Shown here: positions 32,296 through 42,791 of the stretch, piece after piece
Layout of the letters: each line of letters begins with the position of its first letter
Position numbering within the stretch: the stretch's first letter is position 1
NCBI GenBank assembly: GCA_026636295.1
Contig: CP089458.1
Location: 1-64,000, forward strand
DNA from: Medakamo hakoo
Lineage: Eukaryota > Chlorophyta > Trebouxiophyceae > Coccomyxaceae
Direction: 5' to 3'
DNA: 64,000 bases
Program-made: the position numbers and the translations under genes
The notes under the pieces: generated by a model
Told to the model about the DNA's origin: nothing
The model's input: the letters and a program-made list of their open reading frames with translations, nothing else
Database searches by the model: none

Positions 32296-32697
32296 GGATT
32301 TGAGGCGGAAAGCGCGACCAGTCGCTTGCCCTTTTGTTGTGAGAGTGTGAGCAATGGGGCTGCGGCGCCGCTCCCCACGTTGTTTCTCACACCCTCATTT
32401 CCCCGTCGTCCCCGACCACCCCCTCCCACCTTTCCTCCTCCCACCAAAAAAATGGCTTCCCTGGCTACGTCGCGCGTCGGCGCGAAGGTCCGTTGGTTTA
32501 GTTTGAGAGTGGCGCACACAGGCCGCGCGCCCTTTTTCCTGCCCCTGTTTTTCCCGCGGGGTCCCACCTGACGCGTTTTTGTCGGTCGCCACCGCGCCTT
32601 GTTTTGCGCGCTGCCCGGCCGTCCCCGCCTCGCCTGGACGCGCCTGCCTCCATAATCGGGCAGGAAGCGAGCTGCTCAACGACTTGGTGTGGGTGCA
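32296..32697. promoter_or_regulatory. Divergent promoter region, zinc-finger / glutamine synthetase
   Basis: 402 bases. It contains an ATG at 32451 that opens a short transit-like frame (MASLATSRVGAK), but I found no splice route that joins it in frame to the enzyme. It may be untranslated or an alternative first exon. Confidence 0.4.
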
Positions 32698-34485
32698 ATG
32701 CTCACCCCGCCCCTCAGATCGCCGCCGCGCCGCGCTCTTTCCAAGCCCTCGCGTGCGCACGCTCCCTCCGTAAGTGGTTCGCCGGACCGGCCGCCCTTCA
32801 CGCGCTCGCCTCCCATCAAAACGCCACAGGTCGCCGCCCGCCGCGTCGCCCCCCGCTCGGTGCGTCATTTTGGGGAGCGCGCTCGGCGAGGGTTGCTTGG
32901 GTGGGGGCCTGGGCGGCAGACGAGCTGCCGCACCCTCTCCGCCGGCCGTGGGAGAGTCCCCCACGGCATGCGGACGGGGTGTGGCGGCGTTGGGGGCAGC
33001 CAGCGGGGGTGCGGCGGCTTTGGGCGCAGGCCCTAGACGGCGGCCCGCCGTCGCTGGCAGGGGCTGGCGACGGCTCCTTGTCCGCGCAGAGACCGCGCAC
33101 ATGCCCGTCCTCATCGCCCGACGCCAATCGGACGGGATTTGTGGGCGTCCCACCCCGCCCCGCGCCCGCCCCCCACACGCTGCGCCGAGGGCGAGATCGC
33201 TCCCCCGCACCCCCGGCCAACCCTCTCACTGCCCCCCCCCCCCTCCCTCCACTCCACACACCAGGGCCGCGTCTGCGTCGTCCGCGTCAACGCCCTGGCC
33301 CAGCGCGTCGAGTACCTGTGGTTTGACGGCCTGGAGGGCGCGCCCGAGAAGGTGAGGTCCCCCGCCTCCCAGGCCGCGGCGCCCGCCCCCGCGCGCCCCT
33401 GTTTTTTTTTTTAAAACGCGCACGCCCCCCCGCCGTCCCTCTCTTCCCCCACCCACCCACTCCACTCCCCACCCACACCCACCCTTCCCACCACCAACCA
33501 GGGCACCGTCTTCAACGAGATGCGGTCCAAGACCAAGGTCCTGCAGAAGCCGGTCACGTCCGGCAAGGCGGCCGACTTCCCGCAGTGGTCCTTCGACGGC
33601 TCGTCCACGGGCCAGGCGGAGGGCAACAACTCCGACTGCATCCTCAACCCCGTCGCCGTCTACCCGGACCCCATCCGGGGCGGCGACGACGTCCTGGTCA
33701 TGTGCGAGGTCCTGACGCCGGACGGCAAGCCCCACCCCACCAACACGCGCGCCCAGCTGGAGGCCCTGCTGACGCCCAAGGTGCTGGCCGAAGCGCCGCT
33801 GTACGGGTTTGAGCAGGAGTACACGATGCTGACCAACGCGGGCAACGTGTACGGCTGGCCGCAGGGCGGCTACCCCGCGCCGCAGGGGCCCTTCTACTGC
33901 GGCGTGGGGTCGACGTCCGTGTACGGCCGCCCCCTGGCGGAGGCGCACATGGACGCGTGCATCAAGGCCGGCCTGGTCATCTCCGGCATCAACGCCGAAG
34001 TCATGCCCGGCCAGTGGGAGTTCCAGATCGGCCCCGTCGGCCCCCTGGACCTGGGCGACCAGGTCATGGTCGCCCGCTGGCTGCTGCACCGCCTGGGCGA
34101 GGACATGGGCATCGTCTGCACGTTCACGCCCAAGCCCGTCAAGGGCGACTGGAACGGGACGGGCGCGCACACCAACTTTTCGACGGAGGGCATGCGCCGG
34201 GACGGCGGCATGGAGGTCATCAAGGCCGCCATCGAGCGCCTGTCCAAGACGCACGCGGAGCACATCTCCCAGTACGGCACCGGCAACGAGGAGCGGCTGA
34301 CGGGCAAGCACGAGACGTGCGACATGAACACGTTCCGGTCGGGCGTCGCCGACCGCGGCGCGTCCATTCGCATCCCCCTGCCCGTCCAGCTGGCCAACAA
34401 GGGCTACCTGGAGGACCGCCGCCCGGCGGCCAACGTGGACCCGTACACGGTCGCGCGCCTGCTGATCAAGTCGTGCCTGACCTAG
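32698..34485 (+). CDS. Glutamine synthetase (GSII type), probably plastid
   Basis: Exons 32698-32769, 32830-32859 (30 bases), 33265-33351, 33502-34485 encode 390 residues. It makes glutamine from glutamate, ammonia and ATP. The N-terminus MLTPPLRSPPRRALSKPSRA fits a transit peptide. Catalytic motifs are intact: WFDGLEGAPEKG, FPQWSFDGSSTGQAEGNNSD, APLYGFEQEYTML, APQGPFYCGVG, NAEVMPGQWEFQIGP, NGTGAHTNFST, and YLEDRRPAANVDPYTVA. The usual RIPRPV loop reads RIPLPV. The catalytic exons are certain. The first two exons are inferred because they keep phase 0 and read like a transit peptide. Intron 2 is 405 bases. Confidence 0.9.
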
Positions 34486-34971
34486 AGTGGAGGGCGGCGG
34501 CGGCGTGCTCCCCCCTTCCATTTTTTTTTCTCCCCCTTTTTTGTCTCGTGTGTCTCCCCCTGGGAAGAGCGTCCGCACACCCCTGTGCAAGCGGGGACGG
34601 CGTCGCGCGCCTGCCTCGACCCGGCGTGCGCCTTTGCAAAGGATGCGTGTGTGATGTGAGTGTGACTGTGTGTGTGTGTGTGTGGAGGGCGCGCGTGCTG
34701 TTGGGCGCGCGTGCCCGCCCGTGCATGAAAGAAAAAATCCTTTTTTACCAAAAAAAAAAGTGGCGGTGGCGGTGTTTTTCAGGTGGATGGAGAGGGTTGG
34801 GAAGGCGCCGCCTCTCTCGCACGCACAGCTGGCGGCTGGCCTTGCGTTGGTGTGTAAGAGGCGCGGCGTGCTACCCCCCTCCCTCTCACGTCACGTCGTT
34901 GTGTGTTATTGCACCGACACCCTTCACTGTAGCTGCTGCTGCCCGCGCTCGCGCTCCCTGGCGTCCACCTC
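34486..34971. other. Convergent 3' region, glutamine synthetase / MDR dehydrogenase
   Basis: 486 bases of 3' flank with T-runs (34520-34543), a GT repeat (34665-34684) and an A-run (34750-34759). No Chlamydomonas-type TGTAA polyadenylation signal was seen close to either stop. No gene. Confidence 0.5.
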
Positions 34972-36298
34972 TCAACGCGCCCTCCTGCCCCGGCGCCCGG
35001 CCGCCGTCACCAGCTGCACCTTGACCACGCCCGGCTCCGCCGCCTTCTCAAACGCCGACACCCCGTCTGCCAGGTCGTACTCGGCCGACAGCATGGCGTC
35101 GACGAGGGCCTGGATGCCCGGGTGGCCGGCCAGCAGGGCGAGCGCGGGGGGGAACGGCCCGCACCGCGACCCGGCCAGGGCCTTTTCGTTGACGACGACG
35201 TCCGTCGTGAAGGCGGCCCAGGCGGACGCGGCGGCGGCGGTGTCTCCTCCTGCATCCGCGGTCGACGGCGGCGCGCACGTCGACTTGAGCACCAGGCGCC
35301 CGCCCGGTTTCAGCAGCCTGGCCGCGGCCACCGCGCCGGACGGCCCGCCCCGGGCCGCTTCGACCACGACGTCGAAGCTGCCCGCGTGTGGAGCGAGGGC
35401 GGACTCAGCGGCGGCCGACTCACGCGGGACGACGACGCGGCCGTGCGCGCCAGGCACCAGGTCCAGCTTCGACGCGTGGCGCCCAAAGTGGGTCAGGCGC
35501 GTCCCCGCCAGCGGGGCGGAGGACGACGCGTCGCCGTCGCCGTCGCCGCCAGCGGCCACGCCCACCACGCCCGCCAACAACAGGCCGAGGCGGCCGTCGC
35601 CGATGACGGCCACCGCCTGTCCACGCTGGATGAAGCCCTGCTCAACCACCCGGCACGCCGCGGCCAGGGGTTCGGCAAACACAGCGCGAGCGTCGGGCAG
35701 CGCCCGCTCGTCGTCCGGCAGGGCGTGCAGGTTGGCGACCGGCAGCGCCACGAATTCGGCCGCGCACCCGTCCCGGCCCATGATGCCGAGCACGGTGCGG
35801 GGCACCGTGTGGTTGCGGGCCAGGGCCAGGGCCGGGTCGGCCGCGGGCAGCAGCGTGCCGGCCGCGGCGGCCGGTGAGGCCGGGACGGCGGGCGGGGCCG
35901 GGGGCGGCGGCGGGGCGTGGCCGCCCGCCTCCGGGCAGTTGATTTCGCCGACCACGCGCTTTCCCTCCCAGGCCGGACATGACGGACAAGCGGTGACAAC
36001 GCCCACAAACTCGTGGCATAAGACGGAGGAGTAACCAGGCACGTAGCCGCGCACGATTTCGAGGTCCTATGAGGGTGTGGAGGGCGTGTGCGAGGGGGCG
36101 GGTGGGGTGGGGTTGGGTGGGCGGGGAGGGGGTCTGCGCGCCGCCGCCGTGCGTGTCCTCTCCTCCCACACGCACCGTCGCACAAATGCCCGCCCTGTGC
36201 ACTTGGATCAGGGCTTCCCCCGGGGCAGGCTGAGGCACGGCCTTGTCATGCAAGAGGCGCGGCCTTGCGTCGCCGGCTGTGAAGGCCAGGGCGAGCAT
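34972..36298 (-). CDS. Zinc-type MDR alcohol dehydrogenase, structural-zinc lobe replaced
   Basis: Exons 36298-36176 and 36066-34972 encode 405 residues. The fold is shown by PGEALIQVHRAGICATDLEI, GYVPGYSSVLCHEFVGVV, GKRVVGEINC, LPVANLHALPD, FAEPLAAACRVVEQG and the Rossmann loop AVAVIGDGRLGLLLAGVVG. Catalytic zinc ligands Cys (GICATD) and His (CHEF) remain. The lobe after GEINC, which in zinc MDR enzymes holds four Cys for structural zinc, is instead a Pro/Ala-rich stretch of about 45 residues. Relatives such as plant zinc-binding dehydrogenase-like proteins sometimes lack this zinc. Substrate unknown. The start ATG at 36298 overlaps a CATG shared with the divergent gene. Confidence 0.85.
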
Positions 36299-36347
36299 GT
36301 TTTGTTTTTGTGGAGAGGCGACCAAGTTTTTTTTTTGCACAAGCAAG

Positions 36348-38839
36348 ATGGCTTTGTCGCGTCGAGCAGGTGGCGGGGGCGTCCCGCCTCTGCCCCCGCC
36401 GGACGACGCCTTCCCCGCTGTGGCCGACCCGTACGGCTTTGATGGCTCCCGCCAGGCTGGAGGGAGGAGGTGTGTGAAGGCTGGTGGCCGCGTGCGCGCG
36501 TTTTTTTCTTTTTCGGCAGGCGCCGCGTGCCCGCCCTCCCCCCCCTCCCAGCCTCAACCTGCCGCCCCCTCTCCCTCTTCCTCTGCACACACACAACCAG
36601 TGCCGCCGCCCGCCGCTTGGTCCGGGCCGGCACGGACGCGTCCAAGCGCCAGCTGGCTCGGGTCCTGTCCCTGACGGGCTCGCACGCCGGTGCTGGGGCG
36701 GGCGGCGGCTCGGCGCTGGGCGCGTCGCGGCGGGCGCGGAAAGCCGCGGCGGCGGACGCAGCCGCCGCAGCCGCTGCCGCCGCCGCCGCAGCCGCTGCCA
36801 GCACGCCAGACTCGCCTGGCGGCGGCGGGCCGAGCGCGGCAGGCCGCCAGCAGCGCGGCGACCACCAGCCACAACCAGGCGCCGCGGCCGCGGCGGCCGC
36901 GGCCGTCGCGTCCGCATCGGGCGACGCCGACCTGGCTGCCCGCCTCACCCGCTTCGCCCGCTTTGCCGCCCGAGGGAAAGGCCGGCCTGGCGGCGCCCTG
37001 GCCGGCCTGTCCGAGAAGGGCGTGGACGGCGCGCGGGCCGAGCTGGCGGCGCTGGACGCCGCGCTCGGGGCCGCGCTGGCGTCCGCCGCCGTGTCGGGCC
37101 GCCCCGCCTGCCTGGCCGCCGCGGCGGCGGCCAGTGCGGGCGAAGCGGAGCTGGCGGCTGCGAGAGCTCTGTACGTGGACGCGGACGCTTTGGGTGCGGC
37201 GTTGAGGCGCCTGGTCGCGTCCGCGGCGGCGGTGGCGGGGGAGGAGGGCGGTGGCAGACGTGGGGCGCGCCTTGCGCCGCCCACCCCCGCCGCCGACGAC
37301 GACGACGACGACGACGGCGACGGCTCTCCTCCATCCACCGCCGACTGGGCCGACGCTCTAGACGCCATAGACGACGCGCTCGCGGTCGGCGACCCGGGCG
37401 CCTGCCTGGCCCGCCTGCGGGAGGCGGAAGGCCTGGTCGATGGGACCGGCGCCGGGGGGGGCGGCGGCCCCACCCCCTTTGGCGGGGCGGCGGGCGCGGC
37501 GGCGGCGGCGGCGGTGCGGGCCCGCATTTCATCGTCTGCCGGAGGTGAAGCTGGCGGGGACGGGCCGCGGTCGTCGGACGAGGACGAGGGCGGGGCGCCC
37601 GGCCGCGCCTCGACCTCCCCCTCCCCGCCTTCCTCGGCCGGCTCCACGCCACCGCCTTCCCCGCGCCCGGGCCGCGCCGGCCGCCGGGCCGCGGACTTGG
37701 CAGCGCGCCGCGCTGCCGTCGCGGACGTGGCGGAGCGGGCGGTGTTCGAAGCTGTGCGCACCGCCCTGCCGCCCGCGTGCGTGGACGACGCCGCGGACGC
37801 GGGTGGTGGCGACGGGCGGGCAGACCGCCCCGCGCCCGCGGCCGCGGCCGTCCTCGCGGCGCTGGCCGGCCCGTCCGCCGCCGTCGACGCCCTGCTCCGC
37901 GCGCACGGCGCCCGGCTGGCCGCTGAACAAGGCGCGCTGGCCTCCCCGGCCGCCCGGGCCACGCCCGCGTCCGCCGCCGACCCGGCGGGCGTGGACTTGG
38001 CGGGCGCCCTGGGCCAGGCCCTGGCCCTGGGCGCGGCGGCCGCGGCGTCCGACGTCGACGCCCTGCTCGCCCGCTTGGCGCCGCCGTCGTCCCCCTCCAC
38101 GGCCGCCACCGCGTCCGCCCTCCTCGTCGACTGGGCCGACGGCGCCGCCGGCGCCACCGGGCGCGCCGTGCGGCGGGCGGCGCTGACGCCGCTGGCCGGC
38201 CCTGCCGGCGTGGGGCCGGCGGCGGCGGCTGTCGCGGCCGCGCTGGCGCAGGCGGCCGCGGCCGGCCCGGCGGCTGGCTTGGCGCTGGTCCCACGGCTGG
38301 CTGCCGAACTGGAGCCGTGCGTGGCGCGGGTGTGGGATGACGAGGTGGCGCGGCTGGCGGCGGCGGCGCGGCGGGGCGCGGCCGCGGACGTCGCGCGCCT
38401 GGCCGGCCGTGGCACGGAGCCGGCGCGGCCGCCGCCGCCGCCGCCGCCCGGCCGCCCCCTCCCGCCGGCGTGCGCCGGTGCCGGGTGGACGAGGCTGGCG
38501 TCCCGCTTCCCGTCCGCTGCCTCGCTGGTCGCGGACGTGGCCGCCGGCGCGTGCGCCCTGTCCGCGCTGGCGCCCTCGCCGGCCGCGGCGTCCGCCCTGC
38601 GAGACGGCGTGGCCGCCCTCTTCGACGCCTGGTGCGACGGCCTGGAGGGGGCCGACGGCGCCGTCGGGGAGACGGCGCGTGAGGCCGCGGCTGCGTTGGC
38701 GGCCCGGTACGTGCCAGCGGCGGTGGGGGACGGCACTGCCGCGTTGTTGGGCGGGGACGCGGTGGGGCGGCCGGCGCTCGCGGCGCGCGCGGCGCGGGTG
38801 GGTGGTGGGGGCAGTGGTGGGGGCGCGGACGCGCAGTGA
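36348..38839 (+). CDS. Exocyst subunit EXO84-like protein
   Basis: Exons 36348-36469 and 36601-38839 encode 786 residues, very Ala-rich. The recognisable parts are DWADALDAIDDALAVGDPGA with ARLREAEGLV, like the W..xLD.AL...A...L..AE segment of plant EXO84, and near residues 565-640 ASALLVDWADGAAGATGRAV, then AAALAQAAAAGPAAGLALVP and ELEPCVARVWDDEVARL. This follows the order of the plant EXO84 C-terminal domain (L..WA......LVKRHAL.. then EARGLAL.P.L). EXO84 tethers secretory vesicles at the plasma membrane. The N-terminal third is low complexity. An in-frame ATG at 36297 also exists. The assignment is moderate because alanine-rich helices align easily. Confidence 0.55.
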
Positions 38840-39128
38840 CAGAACAGACCAGGCCCCCCCTTCGCTGCGGCAGCCGCCGTGAAGAAACAGCCGGCCACAC
38901 AACACACACTCCCCCTCTTCGCCTCCTCTGTCTCTCTCCGCGCTCGCACCGCTGCAAGGCCAGTGCGGCAGGAAGCGCCATCCCCGGCCGGCGCGCCGGG
39001 CGCGACACACAACCAAACACACACACACACACAGGCGCCGGGGCGGGCCTCGTTATTCATTCCTCTCTTTCTCCCCCTCCCTCCCTCCTCCTCCTCTCAA
39101 CTCGCGCGCGCACGCGCGGCGCGGCCGC

Positions 39129-41028
39129 CTACGCGTTCATCTTGGACAGCAGCAGGGCGCGGCGGGAGTCGGGGCCGCCCCCCCACCCCGCCCCGATGGC
39201 CAGGGACTGGGTGACCAGCTCGCGCTCCTTGGCGCCCAGCAGCAGGTGGTTGGGCGCGACGCTCTCCGCGGCGACGGCGTACTGCAAGTCCTGGCTCTGC
39301 AGGGGCAGGGCGCGGTCGAACGCCTTGATGGCCAGGGCCTTGCCCGGCGGCGGCGGGCGCCCGCGCTCGCCGCACACGGCTTTCACTGGCGGGGTGGTGG
39401 TGGGAGGAGGGGAGAGGGAGGGAGGGGGGGGGGCGGGTGAGGGAGGGGTGCGGGGGGCCAACCCCCCCACGCCTCCCTCCAACGCCAGCTGAGCTCACGG
39501 TGAGCGACGTACTGGACGGCCGCGCGCACGCGCTCGCTCGTCGCGCGCGCGGCGTTGCCAGCGAAGTCGGCCAGGTGGGCGTTGGCGTGCTTGCACGCCA
39601 GGGCGAACAGGTCGGCCGTCGCCTGGTACTCGACTGGTGGGGGTTTGGTTTTTTTGGGGGGGGGGGGGACGGGGAGGGGAGGGGGGGTCGTGTGAGGGGG
39701 GCTCGTCCCGTGCGTGTGCGTGCGTGCGTGAAGGCACCCTGGGCGCGCTGATGTGAGCGGGAAAGGAGTGGGGCGCGCGGGCGCGGGCGCGGGGGGACGT
39801 GGCCGAGCCGCGGCCGCGCGCGCGCGCGCCTGCGCGCTGCCACAGGTGTCAAAAGGAAAAAAGGGGGGGCGGGGGGGGCGACACACGCGCCTTTCGTCAT
39901 GGCCAGCGCGACTTCAAAGGCGTGCAGCGGATCGGACTCGCCCTCGATGTGCCAGCTGTGGACGCCGGGTGTGGTTTGGGAGGAGGGAGGGTGGTGTGTG
40001 CGGGACGGGGCGTGAGCGCGTCGTCGGAGCGGGGTGGCTGAGGCGAAAACAGAGAGGGCCACACACCACAACCACACGCACTCGTGGGGCGGCGCGGGAA
40101 TGGCACCGAGCCGGACTTGGCCCGCCGACTTGACGATCAAGTCGGCCTGCTTGCACGCGTCCAGAGTGGCGACGGCGGCCGCGATCCTGGGCGTGTGTGC
40201 GTGGCATTGTGTGTTGGCGGGGAAAGGGGGGGGGAGGGCTGGCGTGAGGCTGTGGGGCCGGCCGGGCGCGCGTGGGGGGCGGGCGGCAAGAAAGAAAAAA
40301 AGAGCGCGCGCGCACAAAAAACTCGCTTGAAGTGAGCGGCGACGCCGTCCAGGCCGACCGCCGGCTTGGCAAAGAACCAGGCCATGCTGTGGTACACCGT
40401 CGCCGCTTGGTACTTGAACGTCACGCCGTCGGACAGGGCTTTCGTGATGTCCTGTGGGGCGCAGCAGATGGGGGGCGGGCGGGATGTGAGTGAGCGGGTG
40501 CGGGCGTTGGGTTTTTGGCGCACACGGCGCGTCCGCCCGCCCACCCCCCGCTCTCGCATCGCTCACCGGGTGCGCGTCCATGGGCACCAGGCCCATCTCC
40601 TTGGCGCCGAGCGTGCAGCCCTGGATTTCCTGCATGTTGTGCTGGATCTGAGGTGGGTGGGGGGGCGACGTGGAGGGAGCGGGTGGCGTGAGGACGCGGG
40701 TTGGGTGGGGCGCAAAATACGGCGTGCTCGTGCCCGCCGTGCGCGCGCGCCCACGCAGCAGCCCTCACCTGGTCGTAGTGCAGCATGTGCTTGTCCAGGT
40801 GCGGGCAGCCGGCCGGCGGGCCGGCGCCGCCGCCGTCGTCCGTGTGGGCTGTTTGGGTGGTGGGCGGAGCGGGGGGTGAGGCGGCGCCTTTTGGCGCGCG
40901 CGGCGCCCACCCAGGGGGGCTGGGTTTTTCCTCGGACGGCGACGCGACCAGCTCTCCCGCTGGGGGGGTCGGTGCGTGTGAGGTTGGCCGGCCGCACGCG
41001 CGTGTGGTCGCGCACCTTTGGGAGCCAT
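39129..41028 (-). CDS. Alpha-helical protein, eight exons, ferritin-like or BRO1-like; function uncertain
   Basis: Exons 41028-41016, 40959-40769, 40647-40567, 40451-40327, 40186-40082, 39955-39891, 39633-39499, 39385-39129 encode 323 residues. The first exon has only 13 bases (MAPK plus one base). Two introns need a GC donor: AA-GCGAGT at 40326 and G-GCGCGT at 39890; the first is the only way to keep frame. The core has VTFKYQAATVYHSMAWFF, then EGESDPLHAFEVALAMTK and HANAHLADF. The spacing of these helices matches ferritin, but the iron ligands (E...E..H) are absent. A plant BRO1-like helical domain with YREAAGVFHYLA is an equally good comparison. I therefore give no function. Confidence 0.6.
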
Positions 41029-41202
41029 GGTTTCTTGTTTGTGGGGCGGGGGCGGGAGGGGACGAAAAAAGGAGGGTGGGTGGTGGGTGGTGGGAGCAGG
41101 TGTGTGAGCACAGCCCCCCGCGCAGGGAAGGGTCGAGAGCGAAAGCAAAAAACTCTGTCACACCTCTCATTCCGCATCGCCCGCCGTGACAAACATTCAG
41201 CG

Positions 41203-42117
41203 ATGGGCCGTCTTAAGTCCTCCCTAGACACTGTGGCCCAAGTCCACCGCCTCGTTCGCCTGGGCGGCATGCCCGCGCCGCGCTGGCTGGCGGCCGCGGA
41301 AAAGTAAGCAACGAATTGGCCGCGCCCGCCCGCACCAGCCTCTCTCCCACGCCCGGCCCGCCCGCCTCTACAAGCTCTCCAGCTCACGCACACCGCGCTC
41401 CGAACGAAACATGTACACAGACTGGGCCTCCACCTGCGCGAGCCGCGCCCAAAGCAACCGACGCGCCGCGCACGCGCGCCGCCGATCGCGCTGCCAGACG
41501 ATTCGGCGGTCCAGGCCATCGCCGCACGCCGGCCAGAGGTGAGGGACACGGGCGGAAAGGCGAGCACCTGCCGCACGCGGGCGGCGGGCGAGGCGCGGAT
41601 GCGGCGGCGTGCCCGGGGGGTGGGCGGCCCGCCACAACCCTCAACCTCCGCCGCCCACCCCGCCGCACACTCACGACCCACCGCCCCCCCAACAACACAG
41701 CTCGCCCTCCACCCCATCGACATCCGGGCGCGGGCGACACCGCCCCTGCGCGCGGCAGCCGAAGCTGCGCGCGCTGCGATTGCAGCGGGCACGCCGCGGG
41801 CGGAAGCGTTCGCGGCCGCGGCGGAAGAGGCGGCGGCCGCGGCGGGCGGGCCGCCGCCGTCCGCGGCCGCCTCGCCGCTCGCCCTGGTCCAGGCCGCCGA
41901 GGAAGCCGCGCTGCTCGGGGCGTTGGCAAAGAGGCGGGCGGCGGTGGATGCGGCGGTGGCGCGGGCGGGCGGCGTGCGGGCGCCCCTGCCCGCGGCGGTG
42001 AGTGCGGCGACCGCCAGCGTTGCCGCGGCAGCGGCGGCGGGCCGGGCGCCGCGGACGCCGCGGGCGCCGGGGCGGCGCAGGCCGCTGGTGACGGCCGAAC
42101 CCTCCACAACCGTGTAG
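41203..42117 (+). CDS. Mitochondrial ribosomal small-subunit protein mS23-like
   Basis: Exons 41203-41303, 41421-41538, 41701-42117 encode 211 residues. The start MGRLKSSLDTVAQVHRLVRL with PAPRWLAAAEK and LREPRPKQP follows the mS23 order (R-x-L....RT..LV..G......W....FPPLREP). Then PPIALPDDSAVQAIAARRPE and PIDI match the P.LPED....F...P segment. The Ala-rich tail is variable. Alternative acceptors exist in intron 1, but only the one at 41420 keeps frame into the LREP motif. It shares a 174-base divergent promoter with the helical-protein gene. Assignment is by motif order, so moderate. Confidence 0.6.
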
Positions 42118-42193
42118 ACAAAGCAAAAGGCAGGACTCTCTCTCTGTAGGCAACAAAAAAAAGCGCAGGCGCCTCTCTCCCCCGTCCCCCCCC

Positions 42194-42472
42194 TCACCCG
42201 CCGCCCCCGCCCGTGCGACGGCCGGCGCCCGCCGCACTGTCCACCGCCGTGTCGCGGCGGCGCTTCCACGCCGCCCAGACGGCCAGGACGCCCAGGCCGG
42301 CCACCAGGGCGGCAAGCGCGGTGGGCGCAACCTCCTTGCGTGGGTCCGGCGGCGCGTCGACCGGCCGGCCAGTCGCAAACGGGCGGGCGGGGCGGTGGCT
42401 ATGCGCGCGCAGCGGCCAGGCGCGCGGCCAGGACGCGGCCGAGCGGGCGGCGGCGCGGCGGGTGGGCGTCAT
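42194..42472 (-). CDS. Small mitochondrial-type single-pass membrane protein
   Basis: A single exon encodes 92 residues. The N-terminus (MTPTRRAAARSAASWPRAWP, then HSHRPARPFATG) is Arg/Ala/Ser-rich with no acids, as in mitochondrial presequences, with a possible cleavage site near RPFATG. A membrane helix TALAALVAGLGVLAVWAAW follows, then WKRRRD and a Gly-rich tail. Size and layout recall small respiratory-chain or translocase subunits, but no family motif is seen. It lies 77 bases from the stop of the convergent mS23-like gene. Confidence 0.5.
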   Translation of the reverse strand: MTPTRRAAARSAASWPRAWPLRAHSHRPARPFATGRPVDAPPDPRKEVAPTALAALVAGLGVLAVWAAWKRRRDTAVDSAAGAGRRTGGGGG

Positions 42473-42791
42473 TCCCCCGCCTCTGGCGTTTTCTTTCCTT
42501 TTTTCGGGCGGGGAGGAGGGTCGTGGACAGGCAAAGGGCCCTGGTGTGGCGCGCGTGAGCGGGGAGGCGGACGGAGTGAGCTGAGGCTTGGGGGGCCCGT
42601 GTGGTCGGGGGCGTGGAGGGCGAGCAGTGAGGGTAGTGAGTAGTGACCGTGCGCGCCCGCGCACCTCCCCGCCCTTTCTCACTCGCCCAAAAAAACAAAC
42701 GCCGCCGACGCCCCAGGGCGCTCGCCGCGGGCTCCCGCCCCGCGCGTCCCCAGCTCCTTGACGCTCCACGCTTTGACGCTCCACGGCACAT
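42473..42791. promoter_or_regulatory. Divergent region between two unassigned genes
   Basis: 319 bases, with a direct repeat TTGACGCTCCACG (42757-42784, two copies in tandem with small changes) just before the ATG at 42792. No other element recognised. Confidence 0.4.

Noticed and set aside
32451-32500. ATG opening a transit-like peptide (MASLATSRVGAK) upstream of glutamine synthetase
   Set aside because: No donor-acceptor choice joins it in frame to the later exons without a stop; the ATG at 32698 gives a clean phase 0 path.
36600-39030. Long antisense frames (up to 950 codons) across the EXO84-like gene
   Set aside because: Stop-poor antisense frames are expected at this GC; they read as Arg/Pro/Ala-rich strings without domains.
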